Shown here one piece after another: positions 49,663 to 59,230 of a stretch of DNA of 64,000 bases. The translations under genes and the position numbers were made by a program. The first letter of the stretch is position 1. Every line of letters starts with the position of its first letter. The DNA lies in contig OX596340.1 of NCBI GenBank assembly GCA_951394405.1, forward strand, positions 1,302,001-1,366,000, written 5' to 3'. The notes beneath the pieces are model-generated. The model was given only the letters and a program-made list of their open reading frames with translations. It was not told where the DNA came from and made no database searches. Source of the DNA: Coprinellus micaceus. Its lineage: Eukaryota; Basidiomycota; Agaricomycetes; Agaricales; Psathyrellaceae.

Positions 49663-50759
49663 TTAAAGCCAGGGTACCACGGAGCTACTGTCGACCAGTA
49701 TCGTCTGCCTGGACAGCCCGTCGTAGAGGAAACCGGTGTCTTCAACTACACCTTCGACTACAACCACGGTACCACGTTCCCTCCAATCACTCTCGGTCGT
49801 GGCATCCCCTCCCAGCCTCCACGCGAACCGATGACCAGAGGGGCGTACAGAGTTCCCAGGGAAGAAGGGGAGACTCAGCCCCCCTTGGAACCACGGTCGA
49901 AGCTGTAGCGAACATGCGAGGCAAACTCGCTGACGACCAACATGCAGATCTTTGCAGTAGACGGAAAAGCGGTACCCCCGTCCTCGATACTTGTGGAGAG
50001 CTTCTCGCTCCCTATCGCACAAACGCAACCAGTAAGAGTATCCTGATCGGAAGGTGATTGCAGCTAGACAGCGCAGGTTTAGAATTATAGCGGGGCGAGG
50101 ACGGACAACGACACACCTCCATTGCGCAGAGTCCAATTTGGGTAGTAGCAGGTCACACCCCGGCAAGTCAATGCGTTCATGACCAACGTCGAATGGAAAA
50201 GGAACAGGGGGGCCTCCGCACAGGGAAGCGCCGATTCCATGATGTTGAGCCTGAGATCTGCATCGTGGACGTTAACCAGCTTGACGAGGGTTTTTATGAG
50301 GCCAACGTCGTAGTAGTAGGATGCATCGGATGCACGGACATGTCCGGTTGCAGGGGCAATTTGTGTTGTCAGGACCACGGCGTACCCCTGGGTATGAAAG
50401 AACGAAAGGAGGGAGGGTAGACTGCCTAATGGACAATAGAAGTCCAAATCCCCAGGAGACCAGCTCACCGGAGACAACACTTGGAGCACCCCTGACCCCG
50501 ATAGGATGGAATCTGTGATTTCGAGGATGTGTAGAACCTTCGAGAAATCCAGATGCCATTGGAGGAACAGTCGGACGGCGCGAAGGCGTATCACTCTGTG
50601 GACAAATTCGCAATAGTCTTCCAGCACGCTCAAAGCGACGAGCTCGTGCAGGGTGAGGTACCGAGCCACAGAGAAGCGCACAGTTAGGGACAGCCTCGTG
50701 AACAGACAAACTTCAGGATCTATGAGCACGAAACCCTGTTTACTTTTGATCATCGACAC
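49663..50759 (-). CDS. Nucleotidyltransferase-like cargo protein, copy A
   Basis: Two exons, 50759-50117 and 50063-49663. The N-terminal helical part (LTVRFSVARYLTLHELVALS) is reminiscent of an F-box-like region. The centre has ILSGSGVLQVLSPVSWSPGD followed by LDFYCP. A G-S followed by D-h-D is the layout of the nucleotidyltransferase fold (hG[GS]...Dh[DE]h). The region NIMESALPCAEAPLFLFHST and the C-terminal exon (YRGRGYRFSVYCKDLH; two CxxC-like cysteines) also occur in copy B, 0.7 kb away, with the intron at the matching place. The fold assignment is inference. The substrate is unknown. Confidence 0.7.
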
Positions 50760-51420
50760 TCACAAAAGCGTTCACCCAAAGGTTCGACTACACCCAGGAC
50801 TGCGCTCATAGCGCCCGCAACGATCTAAGACATCGCCCAGGGACAAAGGAACGGCTTATATTCCAACGGGGCCTATCACGGGATATGAACCTTGGAGTAA
50901 GTGGGACGCGACGAGGCGCGGAAGGATTTCACACCGCCACGATCGATGGACCCGGCGCCTATCAAGGTAGCGCAGCACCGACGGGAGAATCACAGACGAC
51001 TCCCATGCCTCAACGGCTGTAAGGAAGTGTAGATGAACGTGTGGATGGGGAGAGCAACGAAATTTCGCGGTCAGTGAAGAACATCAACGCAGACTTCAGA
51101 TCGAAGGCGTATGCTACCATCAGCCCACGCTGAGGACCGTGATCGAAAGGAGGTTTGTTGAGAAAGGACGTGCAGTCACGAGCAGGGTGGGAGGGGGTGC
51201 AATCCTGAAAACGAGAGGCAGCATACAAGTAAACCGAAGGTGAATGAGCAAAGTACACGAGGGAGCGCGGGATACGGATTTTGCACACGCCATCTGATGC
51301 CAATCAAGAAGGTGGATCCTGGGATCCTCACGATATGGTCTTATTCAACCATCTCGAGTGCGCGACTACCGCTGTTACGGATTCTAGCCTACACCAAAGT
51401 CCTAAAAACGAATGACTATA

Positions 51421-52513
51421 CTAAAAGAAAGAGTCGAGCAGTCCAACAGAGACGGGGTGGAGGGTCTTGCCCAACCCGCGATACAAGAGAGGAGTATCGT
51501 CATCCCGACCCTGAACGGCGACATAAGCCCCCTCCTGCTCATACCACCCAATTCCCCTCTGGCGTACATATTCGTATACGTGACTCCCCAGTCTCCACTG
51601 GAGTAGATCTACGGCAGGTGCAACGACATCCCCCCGGCGAAGCGGCATAGACAAGATGTTCTGGTCCCACACCGTCCACTCCTCCCTGCAGATGACGCAA
51701 GACGTGACACCAGGCTCATGAAGATCCCCACACTTCTCGACGATCTTGTAACCTCTGGCCCGATACTTATCCAGGACGGCGGTCTCCCTCGTCTTGTTAC
51801 GAATCCATTCACCGCGCCCTGACGGGTGGTTCACGACACCTGGGAGTAATCCGTCAGCGGGATAAGGGGTCGTAACACAAACGACACGTACCCAACCCTT
51901 TCAAGGTCCACTGAGGAAAAAGGCATGCGACCCCGGTGGATGTGAAGATGTTCATGACCTCGGTGGAATGGAAGAGGAGGACCGGTGCCTCAGCGGAGGA
52001 AACAGCGGATTCGATGACATTCAGCTTTGGACCATCGGTCCCCCGCCGCATGGTGATGACATCCCTGAGGAGGTCGTGGCTGTATTCTTCGGTGACTGGA
52101 ACACCGGCCGCAGGGACCATAACCGAGGCGGGGTCCTTTGGCACGATGCGGTAACCGTAAGGCTCGAAGAAATCGGTTGCGGCATCCTTCTGGCCGCGGG
52201 GGGTGTAGAAGTCGAAGTCGCCTGGATCCCAGTCTCCCGGCTTGGAGACGTAGAGAACGCCGGACCCGGACATTATGCTGTGAGTGTCCTCCATAAACTT
52301 CAGGGTGGCGTCCAAGTCTAAACCCCACTCCTTGAACAGGACATCCAGACGGGAGCGCAGCTCTCTTCGAGCACAGTCGCCAAATTTTTCGGTGATCGAG
52401 AGGTTCTCCAACTCCAAAAGGGTGAAGTGGCACAACAGCTCAGTGCAGACGTCGAGGGGAAGGGTTTTCCAGAGGCGAACTGTCTCATGTCCGCGTTGAA
52501 CAGACGCGCGCAT
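51421..52513 (-). CDS. Nucleotidyltransferase-like cargo protein, copy B
   Basis: Two exons, 52513-51892 and 51839-51421, with a 52-nt intron at the position matching copy A. Shared blocks with copy A: LPLDVCTELLCHFTLLELEN, IMSGSGVLYVSKPGDWDPGD followed by FDFYTPRG, NVIESAVSSAEAPVLLFHST and YRARGYKIVEKCGDLH. It has CVICREEW in the C-terminal exon. The G-S-G...D-x-D arrangement suggests a nucleotidyltransferase fold with both metal-binding Asp residues. The two copies are clearly diverged, so the duplication is not recent. Function unknown. Confidence 0.72.
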
Positions 52514-52797
52514 ATGGAAACAGGATGAACGGGAAACGTACTGAACTCAGCGCCAAACGCTGACTTGAGGTCAACGGAGGACAACAGGGGGGGCATCGAG
52601 GCACGGGCAATCAAAGGGGGGTTGTAGATGCAAAGAAGGACAGGGACGGTTTAAGGGAGAGGCAGGGGGTCGATCATATGTCACGGGGCAGATCGGTTTA
52701 TTTTTTGGCATTCAATCCAGGAGCACCGCATTGAACAACAGTCAGCCACTCCGCTCCTCTCCATCCCAGCCGCGTGGAACGCCGACCCACGCGACGA

Positions 52798-53969
52798 TGG
52801 ATTCCCCAGCGACCTTGATCCGCCAATCCCCTCGCATCCTCGCAGCGCTCAATCGACTGCCTCATACCCGAAAAGTATATGGGTCCATCGACATCCAAAC
52901 CCACCTCACCGCGACGATGGACTGGCCCATGCTCATGGCCGTGTCACGGGTCAACCGATGGGGGAGAGAAGTGGTCCGTCTCGAGGTAATCGCCCGCCTG
53001 AAACGTATATTAGCGCGGTTTGTCTCCGACGAAAAGTTCGACGCTTTTATCAATATGCTGGCCGATACAGGAGGCGGGATCGCGGGCGGAATGGCTCTCG
53101 AGCTCTTGCTCGTCAACAGTAGCTGGGACAACCCTCTCGACTTGAAGAGGGAAGAAGAAGACCCCACGCCATCTCAAGACCTCAATATACTCGTTCCCCA
53201 AAGCCAAATCGGCGTCTGCAAGGACTTCTTCCGCGGGCTCGGGTATCATCACGAACGAGCGATGGGAATTGGAGACTGTTACAGGAGGGCTGGGATCAAG
53301 GACTTCGTGGCACTGACAGAAGAGGAGTTGCCGGTGAGTTGAAGACGACATAACATGCTTGATGTTATAATTGACGCGACCACCTTAGCCCGACGACTGG
53401 TATCCGCAGGTATGTCACGTAAACCAATAGCGAGCGTCCCACCCTCTTACAGCTCTCAATAGAGATGTTGTGTTCGCGTCAGCTCGTGCACTCGAGGGAT
53501 CGTGCGTACCGCATTGCGGTCACCGTGGTCAATTCAAACAAACGTCATCACTGCCAACACGGTCTACTCTGCGTTCCCTCAGCTGTCATACGATGTCGTA
53601 TGCCTAAGGAATACGAAAGAACACCCCCTGGACGGTCCCCATATGCACATCCCGATACTCGCATACTTCGAGCCTTACAACGGGTTCTGGACACACCCAT
53701 GCGGCAAGCGGTGTCCACGACGAAGGAAGCGCAGTACATGCCCATTCAAGGGAGTTGCTTCATTCAACTGGACGTTAGTAGACGCCCACAATGAGGGGAG
53801 AGGCGAAGACAGAAAGTACGCGAAGACTACCAGGCGTCCTAGCTCGTTCAGGATATTCTGCTATAACGAGCTGTGCACGGAGGGGGAGGAGTGGCTATTG
53901 ATCGGAATGGCACCCCAGGGTCGGCTGATCGCCGATCCTCACGAGAGACAACGGGGCATGTCTATGTAG
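52798..53969 (+). CDS. Related cargo protein with degenerate nucleotidyltransferase motif, copy C
   Basis: Three exons, 52798-53333, 53389-53409 (21 nt) and 53463-53969. It faces copy B head to head. The N-terminus has IDIQTHLTATMDWPMLMAVS, in the position of the helical domain in A and B. The central motif is GGGIAGGMALELLLVNSSWD followed by QDLNILVPQ, so the second Asp of the D-h-D pair is Asn. The third exon is Cys/Arg-rich (HPCGKRCPRRRKRSTCPFKG), perhaps zinc- or nucleic-acid-binding. It ends HERQRGMSM. An upstream in-frame ATG at 52731 is possible. Relationship to A and B is inferred from layout rather than strong identity. Confidence 0.6.
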
Positions 53970-54105
53970 ATTACTCCTGTTGAACTGGGCACATCGAAAC
54001 CGACCGTTGACTCGTAACCTCACACATTACCTTGACGGAATATCGCCTGGAACAAAGTCGATTCGCCACCCCCTTTCTTCTTCACCTCGCATTCCCAGGG
54101 GCGTC

Positions 54106-55464
54106 ATGAGCAACCCAGCAACTGTCTCAGCAGCGACACCACTCGTCTCGAACGGCCAGGGAGGATATGTCGCAGCCAAGGGCACACCCACTGAAGGGCC
54201 CGACATACCGACGGAAGTGTTAACGAATATTCTTGAGATCTACCTCTACGATGGTACGGAGTTTCTACCAAGGATGCAGTGGGACGATGTAGCGGGGGTG
54301 GAGAGAGATTACGAAGAGAAGCGGCAAGGCTTCAGAGAGCAGATGCTCCTCGTCAGCCGAAGGATGAATCGTGTGGCTGTCGGAGTCCTTTGGCGGTTCC
54401 TCACGATAACATCTCATGAACAGCTCGACTCGTTGAGCGAAACGGCCGCACGGAGTACCCTAGCCGCCCACGATAAGCTGGGCGGATGGACACGGCGCAT
54501 AGAACTCGGATTTGAGGGGTGCTTCGTTCCATCCACACTGGGGAAACTCCTCCAACACACGCGGGGCGTCAAGGTGTTCATCCTTAGGAACAAGTCGAAG
54601 GAACAGAACGGTGTCACCCGATTCCCTCCCCAGTACGTATTGGAAGCACTTGCGAAGCATTGCCGCGGACTCCTCCGCATCCAATTGGAGTCGCTCGATG
54701 AAGAACCCACAGTCCGCCACCTCAAAGAGCTGCTCGCCACCCTCCCGAAACTCCGGACGCTGCACATAGACTCAGCGTACTGGCCGTGTCAAGGAGACGA
54801 CGACAACGGCGACCCGATAACCGTACCCCACGAGGCGCTCGAGATGCTGTCGATTGGGAGCATCCAGCGATGATACCACTCCGTCTCAGGCCTAGACAGG
54901 GTGTGCGTATTCCTATCCTCCTGCCTCAAGAACGACATATTTCCGGCACTCAAAGTACTACACCTCCAGAAAGCAGTTCCCTCCATGATCCCGTTTGTAG
55001 AGAAGTACGGATCTCGCTTGCAGGAGATTGCATTCGGAAGCGGGGAGCCCCTTTTTTCAGCGGGGTACGTAGGCGAATCACGACGCGTGCTGCGCCCACA
55101 CATAACAGCCTACTGCTCCAACCTTCGACATGTCGTGCTTTTAGCGACAGACTGGCCGGCGCATGCACCTGTGCGACCGCTCGACTGCCACCAATCGGTT
55201 CGGGAGGTATACGTGGTGTATGTTCACCCTGAGGGGACCGACGACTACCTGAGCCGGATATTTGACACGGCCTTAGGGGTGATAAGGGAGGCGAGCATCC
55301 CTAGGCTAGTAGATATATGGCTCGTCAAAAGTCGTCCTATGACCAGCCCGGCGGGGCAGGAGGAGGTAGTGCGGAGAAGGGTGGAATTCAATTGCGAGGG
55401 GGTATGGGTGCGTTGGATCGATATCGACAGGGACATGGAGGGTGTGTATGGGGACGAGGGTTAA
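54106..55464 (+). pseudogene. F-box/leucine-rich-repeat-like protein with in-frame stop
   Basis: Starts MSNPATVSAATPLV. It then has an F-box-like segment (DIPTEVLTNILEIYL) and leucine-rich repeat-like units (LEALAKHCRGLLRIQLESL; LLATLPKLRTLHIDSAYW; FPALKVLHLQKAVP). A TGA at 54871-54873 interrupts it after SIGSIQR, but the same frame continues without another stop to 55464. The sequence on both sides reads as one protein, and no intron covers the TGA. It is therefore most likely a broken gene, although stop readthrough or an assembly error is possible. F-box proteins normally select substrates for SCF ubiquitin ligases. Confidence 0.65.
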
Positions 55465-56411
55465 CGAAGGGGCAGGAAGGGCAGGGAAGGGAAATGACCG
55501 TGATCGGGATTGTAGAGGCAAACGATGTAGTCCGATCCGAAGAGATATTGTATTGAGACGGTAGGAGTGGGAGGAGGGGGGTGCGGTAGATCATTCAACG
55601 AAATAGAGTCGATAGCATACTAGTAGAGCAGAAAGATCAATAGAAGATGATTGCGCATAACGTCCAGCACATAGCAAATTCGGACAAGGGAGTCATAACA
55701 CTGGCAACTGCACAACTGAGAGCAAGGCGAAGAGGGGTAACCGCGAATGGAAGGACGAAAACGGAAGGCGATTACCACGGTCACGATGCTTGAGATGCGG
55801 GAAATGCTTGGCGCGGAAACTGCACTGGATAAGAACCCGAGACCTTAAGAGGGCCTCGGAATCGACGGAACCGCGGGATCTCTGGTGAGCGCGGTATACA
55901 AGGAAGTAGCGGGTGCAAGGTAGATAACTCTGCGGCTAATCTGCCCGCCAAATCCATGGTGATTTGATGGTGAGGTAGTACTTGCAGTCTAGTCTTGATC
56001 TGGTCTACAGTGGTAGGGGGAAGGGTAGCTGAGATAGGTCTCGTCATTACTAGAGGTTGAATAGATAGGATCTGTCCAGCGACATTACATTTACACCTAA
56101 GAACGCAGGGAAGCGGTGGGGTCGTGAATGGCCGACCTGTTGCCTCACGTTTGATCGAGCCTACTGGTAGTCTTGACATTAGCCGCCTTGGCCTCGGTCC
56201 TCGTGAGTCAGCCCAGAAAGCGAGGACTGGCCACGGGCCAACCCCATAGATTGTTAGCTTGAAAAGAGTGGTAAACGCCCTCTGGAATCTCAAGCATGGG
56301 TTGGGGCTCTGGAGCAGGGGGACGTGTCGAACACCCACTAAGAATCAAGATGACATATGCGGGTTTTGCGCCCGCCCCCACAACATGACGGAGGTGCGCA
56401 CCAGAAACCCA
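55465..56411. other. Right flank of giant element, no supported gene
   Basis: Contains a minus-strand open frame of 186 codons (55781-56338) with no recognisable domain and no codon pattern that I can defend. Otherwise non-coding up to the subterminal motif cluster. Confidence 0.5.
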
Positions 56412-56522
56412 CATGTATGAATTTGAACCCAACCCACCCAACATGCATGAATCCGGGGACAAAGTGTGTGGAGCATGTACGAATTTCGAGTAGCGCACGG
56501 CACTGGACATGTCTAATTTTTG
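56412..56522 (-). repeat. Right subterminal motif cluster
   Basis: Read on the minus strand, four variants of the left-end motif appear: AAATTAGACATG, AAATTCGTACATG, GGATTCATGCATG and AAATTCATACATG. Orientation is inverted relative to the left cluster, so both point the same way with respect to their own end. Confidence 0.6.
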
Positions 56523-56537
56523 CTTCAAATGGGTTCG

Positions 56538-56564
56538 CATTTTTGGCACACTATATGCGCCATA
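56538..56564 (-). repeat. Right terminal inverted repeat of giant element
   Basis: On the minus strand it begins TATGGCGCAT. It is the imperfect partner of the left end. Two bases (CT) lie between it and the ATTC repeat, so the exact terminus is uncertain by a few bases. Confidence 0.6.
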
Positions 56565-56570
56565 CTATTC

Positions 56571-56925
56571 CGCCGTAAAGCTCTACCAAAAAACCAATAT
56601 GTTCGATGAGGCTGTGGGGATCATCCAGGAGCACCGTCACAATACGGACATTAAGTTCGCGGAGAGCGTCCTGGAAGCGGCACGGCAATTCTACTTGAGG
56701 CGCAAGGGTGACAAGTAAGGGACTCACAACACGACTTGTTCGGCTAGCTCACTCTCGCATTAGGAAGGCGAAGTCTTTGTTCGACCCAGACCAAGAGCAG
56801 CTGGAATATGTTGAAGACAACATCCTTTTGGACGAATGCGATGCAGACGTCCTTGTTTCGCCAAGCAAGCATCAAGAGGCCGCCGACATCCATATCGACA
56901 GAAAAAAACCGACTCGGGGGGCTCC
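56571..56925 (+). pseudogene. UvrD/TRANK1-like helicase, displaced 3' part
   Basis: Begins inside a codon: the final TTC of the ATTC repeat plus the following bases give SAVKLYQKTNMFDEAVGIIQ. It goes on to LEAARQFYLRRKGDK, a 52-nt GT-AG intron, and then KAKSLFDPDQEQLEYVED and SKHQEAADIHI. These helical repeats are the expected continuation of the helicase tail that stops at 33674. The fragment loses similarity near 56900 at a tract with palindromes, so the remaining C-terminus of the family (normally several hundred residues) is missing or moved. Confidence 0.75.
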
Positions 56926-56955
56926 CGGAGGGATACCCACACCTCCGAGATGTGT

Positions 56956-56974
56956 GAAGACCTCAGAGGTCTTC
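56956..56974. repeat. Perfect 9-bp palindrome in short-repeat tract
   Basis: GAAGACCTC, one base, GAGGTCTTC. It lies in a tract (about 56900-57095) with several GAGGTCT and TGCTCGTGAG units, directly where the helicase similarity ends. Possibly the remnant of another small inserted element. Confidence 0.5.
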
Positions 56975-57095
56975 AGCGCTTGGGAGGTCAATAACCACAA
57001 CCGAGATCTCCGACGCCCTTTGAGGTCTCTAGGTGCTCGTGAGGTCTTCGGATGCTCGTGAGATCTCCTGGAGACCTCAGACCCATTCATCTTAG

Positions 57096-57629
57096 GCCCC
57101 TTTCTCACTCACTAGCTTGAATTCATGCAACGATGGTGCAGGAAAGACATGTCCATTCAAGTATGTATACTACATATACACACCTACCTGTGAGTGGAGA
57201 GCGTGAACTATACCTGTGACCAGCCCTCTACGGAGGCGAGCTCAGTCGGAGGTCGCGATTCAAGTTTCTACAGGGCACGAGCGCCCATGTTATCGTCGCA
57301 GGACCCAAGGCGCTTGGTATACAGAATACATTGACAGTGGCGCTGATGCCATGAAGAAACGCAAGAAGGCACCATCGCATGAAGAAATTGCGTGGTGGAC
57401 ACTTGTACTGAATGGAATGAGATAAAAATTGGATTGGCTGTGAGCAAAGCTCAGTGCTGGTCGCTGGTAATCTCAGCAACACTGGGGTAACCGATAATTG
57501 TTAGAGATAGTGGTCCATTATCCAACCGTTGCCAAATTTTTACACTATTGAGATGAAAAGAAGATCAGAAGTTAGGAGAGATGATGAAGTTATAAACCGG
57601 CACTGCCTGCAGTCTCGAACCACTCGAGC
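57096..57629. other. Intergenic region with unassigned short frame
   Basis: A 69-codon open frame at 57216-57425 (ending KKAPSHEEIAWWTLVLNGMR) may be a fragment of a former gene, but it shows no recognised domain. The rest looks non-coding, including the 3' UTR of the DUF202 gene. Confidence 0.4.
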
Positions 57630-58495
57630 CTATGGTTCTTTAGGATGCAGCTTACCGCTAGTTACTAGAAAGGAGAACGTTGCACCGATCATAGCAGCCA
57701 GCGACAGTGAAATGAACGCCATCGCGCTTCGCGCAGCAGGGAAATACCCCTTGGTCAGCGCAGACTGCACAAGGAAGTACCTTGTTACCCCTGTGTTAAC
57801 GGTAGAGTATCAGCACACCGAGCAGATGTTCGGCAAGAGCGGTGTCATGACGCACCAATCACCAGCACTGAGATCCCTATGAGAATTGCGACGGCCCCCA
57901 ACGGACGGACGAACCACTGCATCTTTGCATAGTTCGCAACGACGTTTTTCGGTGGAGAAGATGAGTTGGCGGCGACAGAGAACAATTGTACGAGAGCTAT
58001 TGACACAGGATAAGCGGTGAGAAAACTTCAGTGAACCGAAAACGAGAGCGAGTACACACCGACACCGGACGAGGCAATGGCCAGACTGGTACGAATGTAT
58101 GCAAGGAAGGTCCGCTCCGAAGCAAGGTGGTCTCGTGCCACACTGCCAGAGTTCACCAATGTCAGCGAAGTCCTATTCCTGACTTTCTCCAGGAGGGATT
58201 CCTGAGGTACTGGTCGAGGAGCGATTGGGGAGTCGTTGGAAGCTGCTTGGGTAATGTCACCAGATCGAGCCGGTCGAGCATTGGGAGTACTTGAAGGGGT
58301 GGATTCTCCGGGCGTACTCCGGGCGTCGAAATCGAAAGATCGTGGTTCATTCCTCCTCTGCGGCACTGACTGGGACGACACTCCTCCCGTTGTTTTGTAG
58401 TTCGCGTCGGCGCCACTCGTCTTGCCGAGCAACGGCGTGCTCTCGACCACGGAAGTTGTTGGAATGACGGATTCCTCTTCGTTCAATAAGCTCAT
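57630..58495 (-). CDS. DUF202 family membrane protein
   Basis: Three exons: 58495-58060, 57996-57856 and 57790-57630. The first about 120 residues are hydrophilic and Ser/Pro-rich. The family signature ARDHLASERTFLAYIRTSLA follows, leading into the first membrane span (SSGVALVQLF). A second span (LGAVAILIGISVLVIG), the conserved TRYFLVQSALTKGYFPAARS, and a third span (AFISLSLAAMIGATFSFLV) complete the DUF202 layout. The protein ends KLHPKEP. DUF202 domains also occur in vacuolar transporter chaperone (VTC) proteins, but this one stands alone and its function is unknown. An upstream in-frame start at 58588 is possible. It is less likely because the sequence between is poorly protein-like. Confidence 0.85.
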
Positions 58496-59230
58496 CGAAT
58501 AAATGGATCCAGGTCGTGATAGTCGTCGGGGCGGAAGGAAAAAAGGTAAGCAGCCGGCGACGAGTTGGTGGCTTGAACCCAAGCCCACCGAACGACACGA
58601 TTGTTGTAATAAGCGAGATAAAGGCGCAATGTGCTCCCAGCTCCAAACTAGGCCGGTTCAGGGGTAATCGCGCCACCAGGGAATTCAGATGCCCCCCTAG
58701 GATTGGCCGTCTACTGGAAGTGGCTGCAGCGAGTGACCGGGGAGTTCTGGGGAGGTGTACTCGCCGTCATTGCTCCCTTGTATCTCCTAGATATACTCCC
58801 GCCTGTAAAACATCCGCGCTCGAAGGCCAGGAGTCTGTTTTGTACCAAATGGGCAGGTGGTGGTCATGAGAAGGGAAGGATCATGGAAGCATGATCGCGA
58901 GGTGCGAGCGCTTGTTGACCGGCCGATCGACCCCTCAACCTGCTGCTAGGGTCATCAGTCAGTCACCCACCAGCTGCGACGACGGCCCTTGGTTCATGCT
59001 CCTCTTGGGCATACGCATGCGATTGTAATGCGGTCCGTCCTGGTTTCGGGGTTGGCGACTTCGTTTTGAGGCCCAAGTCAACCGCAGGTGTGTTCCGTAT
59101 CGTCCTTGCCAGCCTCCAAGTCAGCCCAAGACGCGCTATAAGGACCTCAACTCCGCGAAGGCTGGATTCAAGTCTAATCTTTACTGTCACTCTTTTGAAC
59201 CACGCTCTCTAATTGTTGTTTCTTTTCCGG
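58496..59230. other. Divergent promoter region
   Basis: Just over 700 bp between the divergent starts of the DUF202 gene and the secreted repeat-protein gene. No supported coding frame or RNA gene was found. Confidence 0.5.

Larger units (their letters stand above)
33675..56566. mobile_element. Giant terminal-inverted-repeat element (about 22.9 kb) with Rep/Pif1/protease gene and cargo
   Basis: Inserted in the helicase gene between codons for EFN and AVKLYQKTNM. ATTC occurs at both edges (33671-33674 and 56567-56570), consistent with a 4-bp target duplication. Ends match as imperfect inverted repeats (TATGGAGCAT against TATGGCGCAT, then a weaker 17 bp). Both ends also carry clusters of a motif close to AATTCRTACATG in opposite orientation. 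It encodes a 2,556-residue HUH Rep plus Pif1 helicase plus cysteine-protease-like protein, three related proteins of which two have a nucleotidyltransferase-like motif, a leucine-rich protein pseudogene and at least three unknown genes. No DDE transposase, reverse transcriptase, DNA polymerase or tyrosine recombinase was recognised. It could be a relative of Helentron-type elements, or a TIR element that acquired a Helitron gene. Confidence 0.75.

Noticed and set aside
55781..56338. Minus-strand 186-codon open frame at the right end of the giant element
   Set aside because: No domain, no splice partners, and it runs towards the element's terminal repeats; likely chance.
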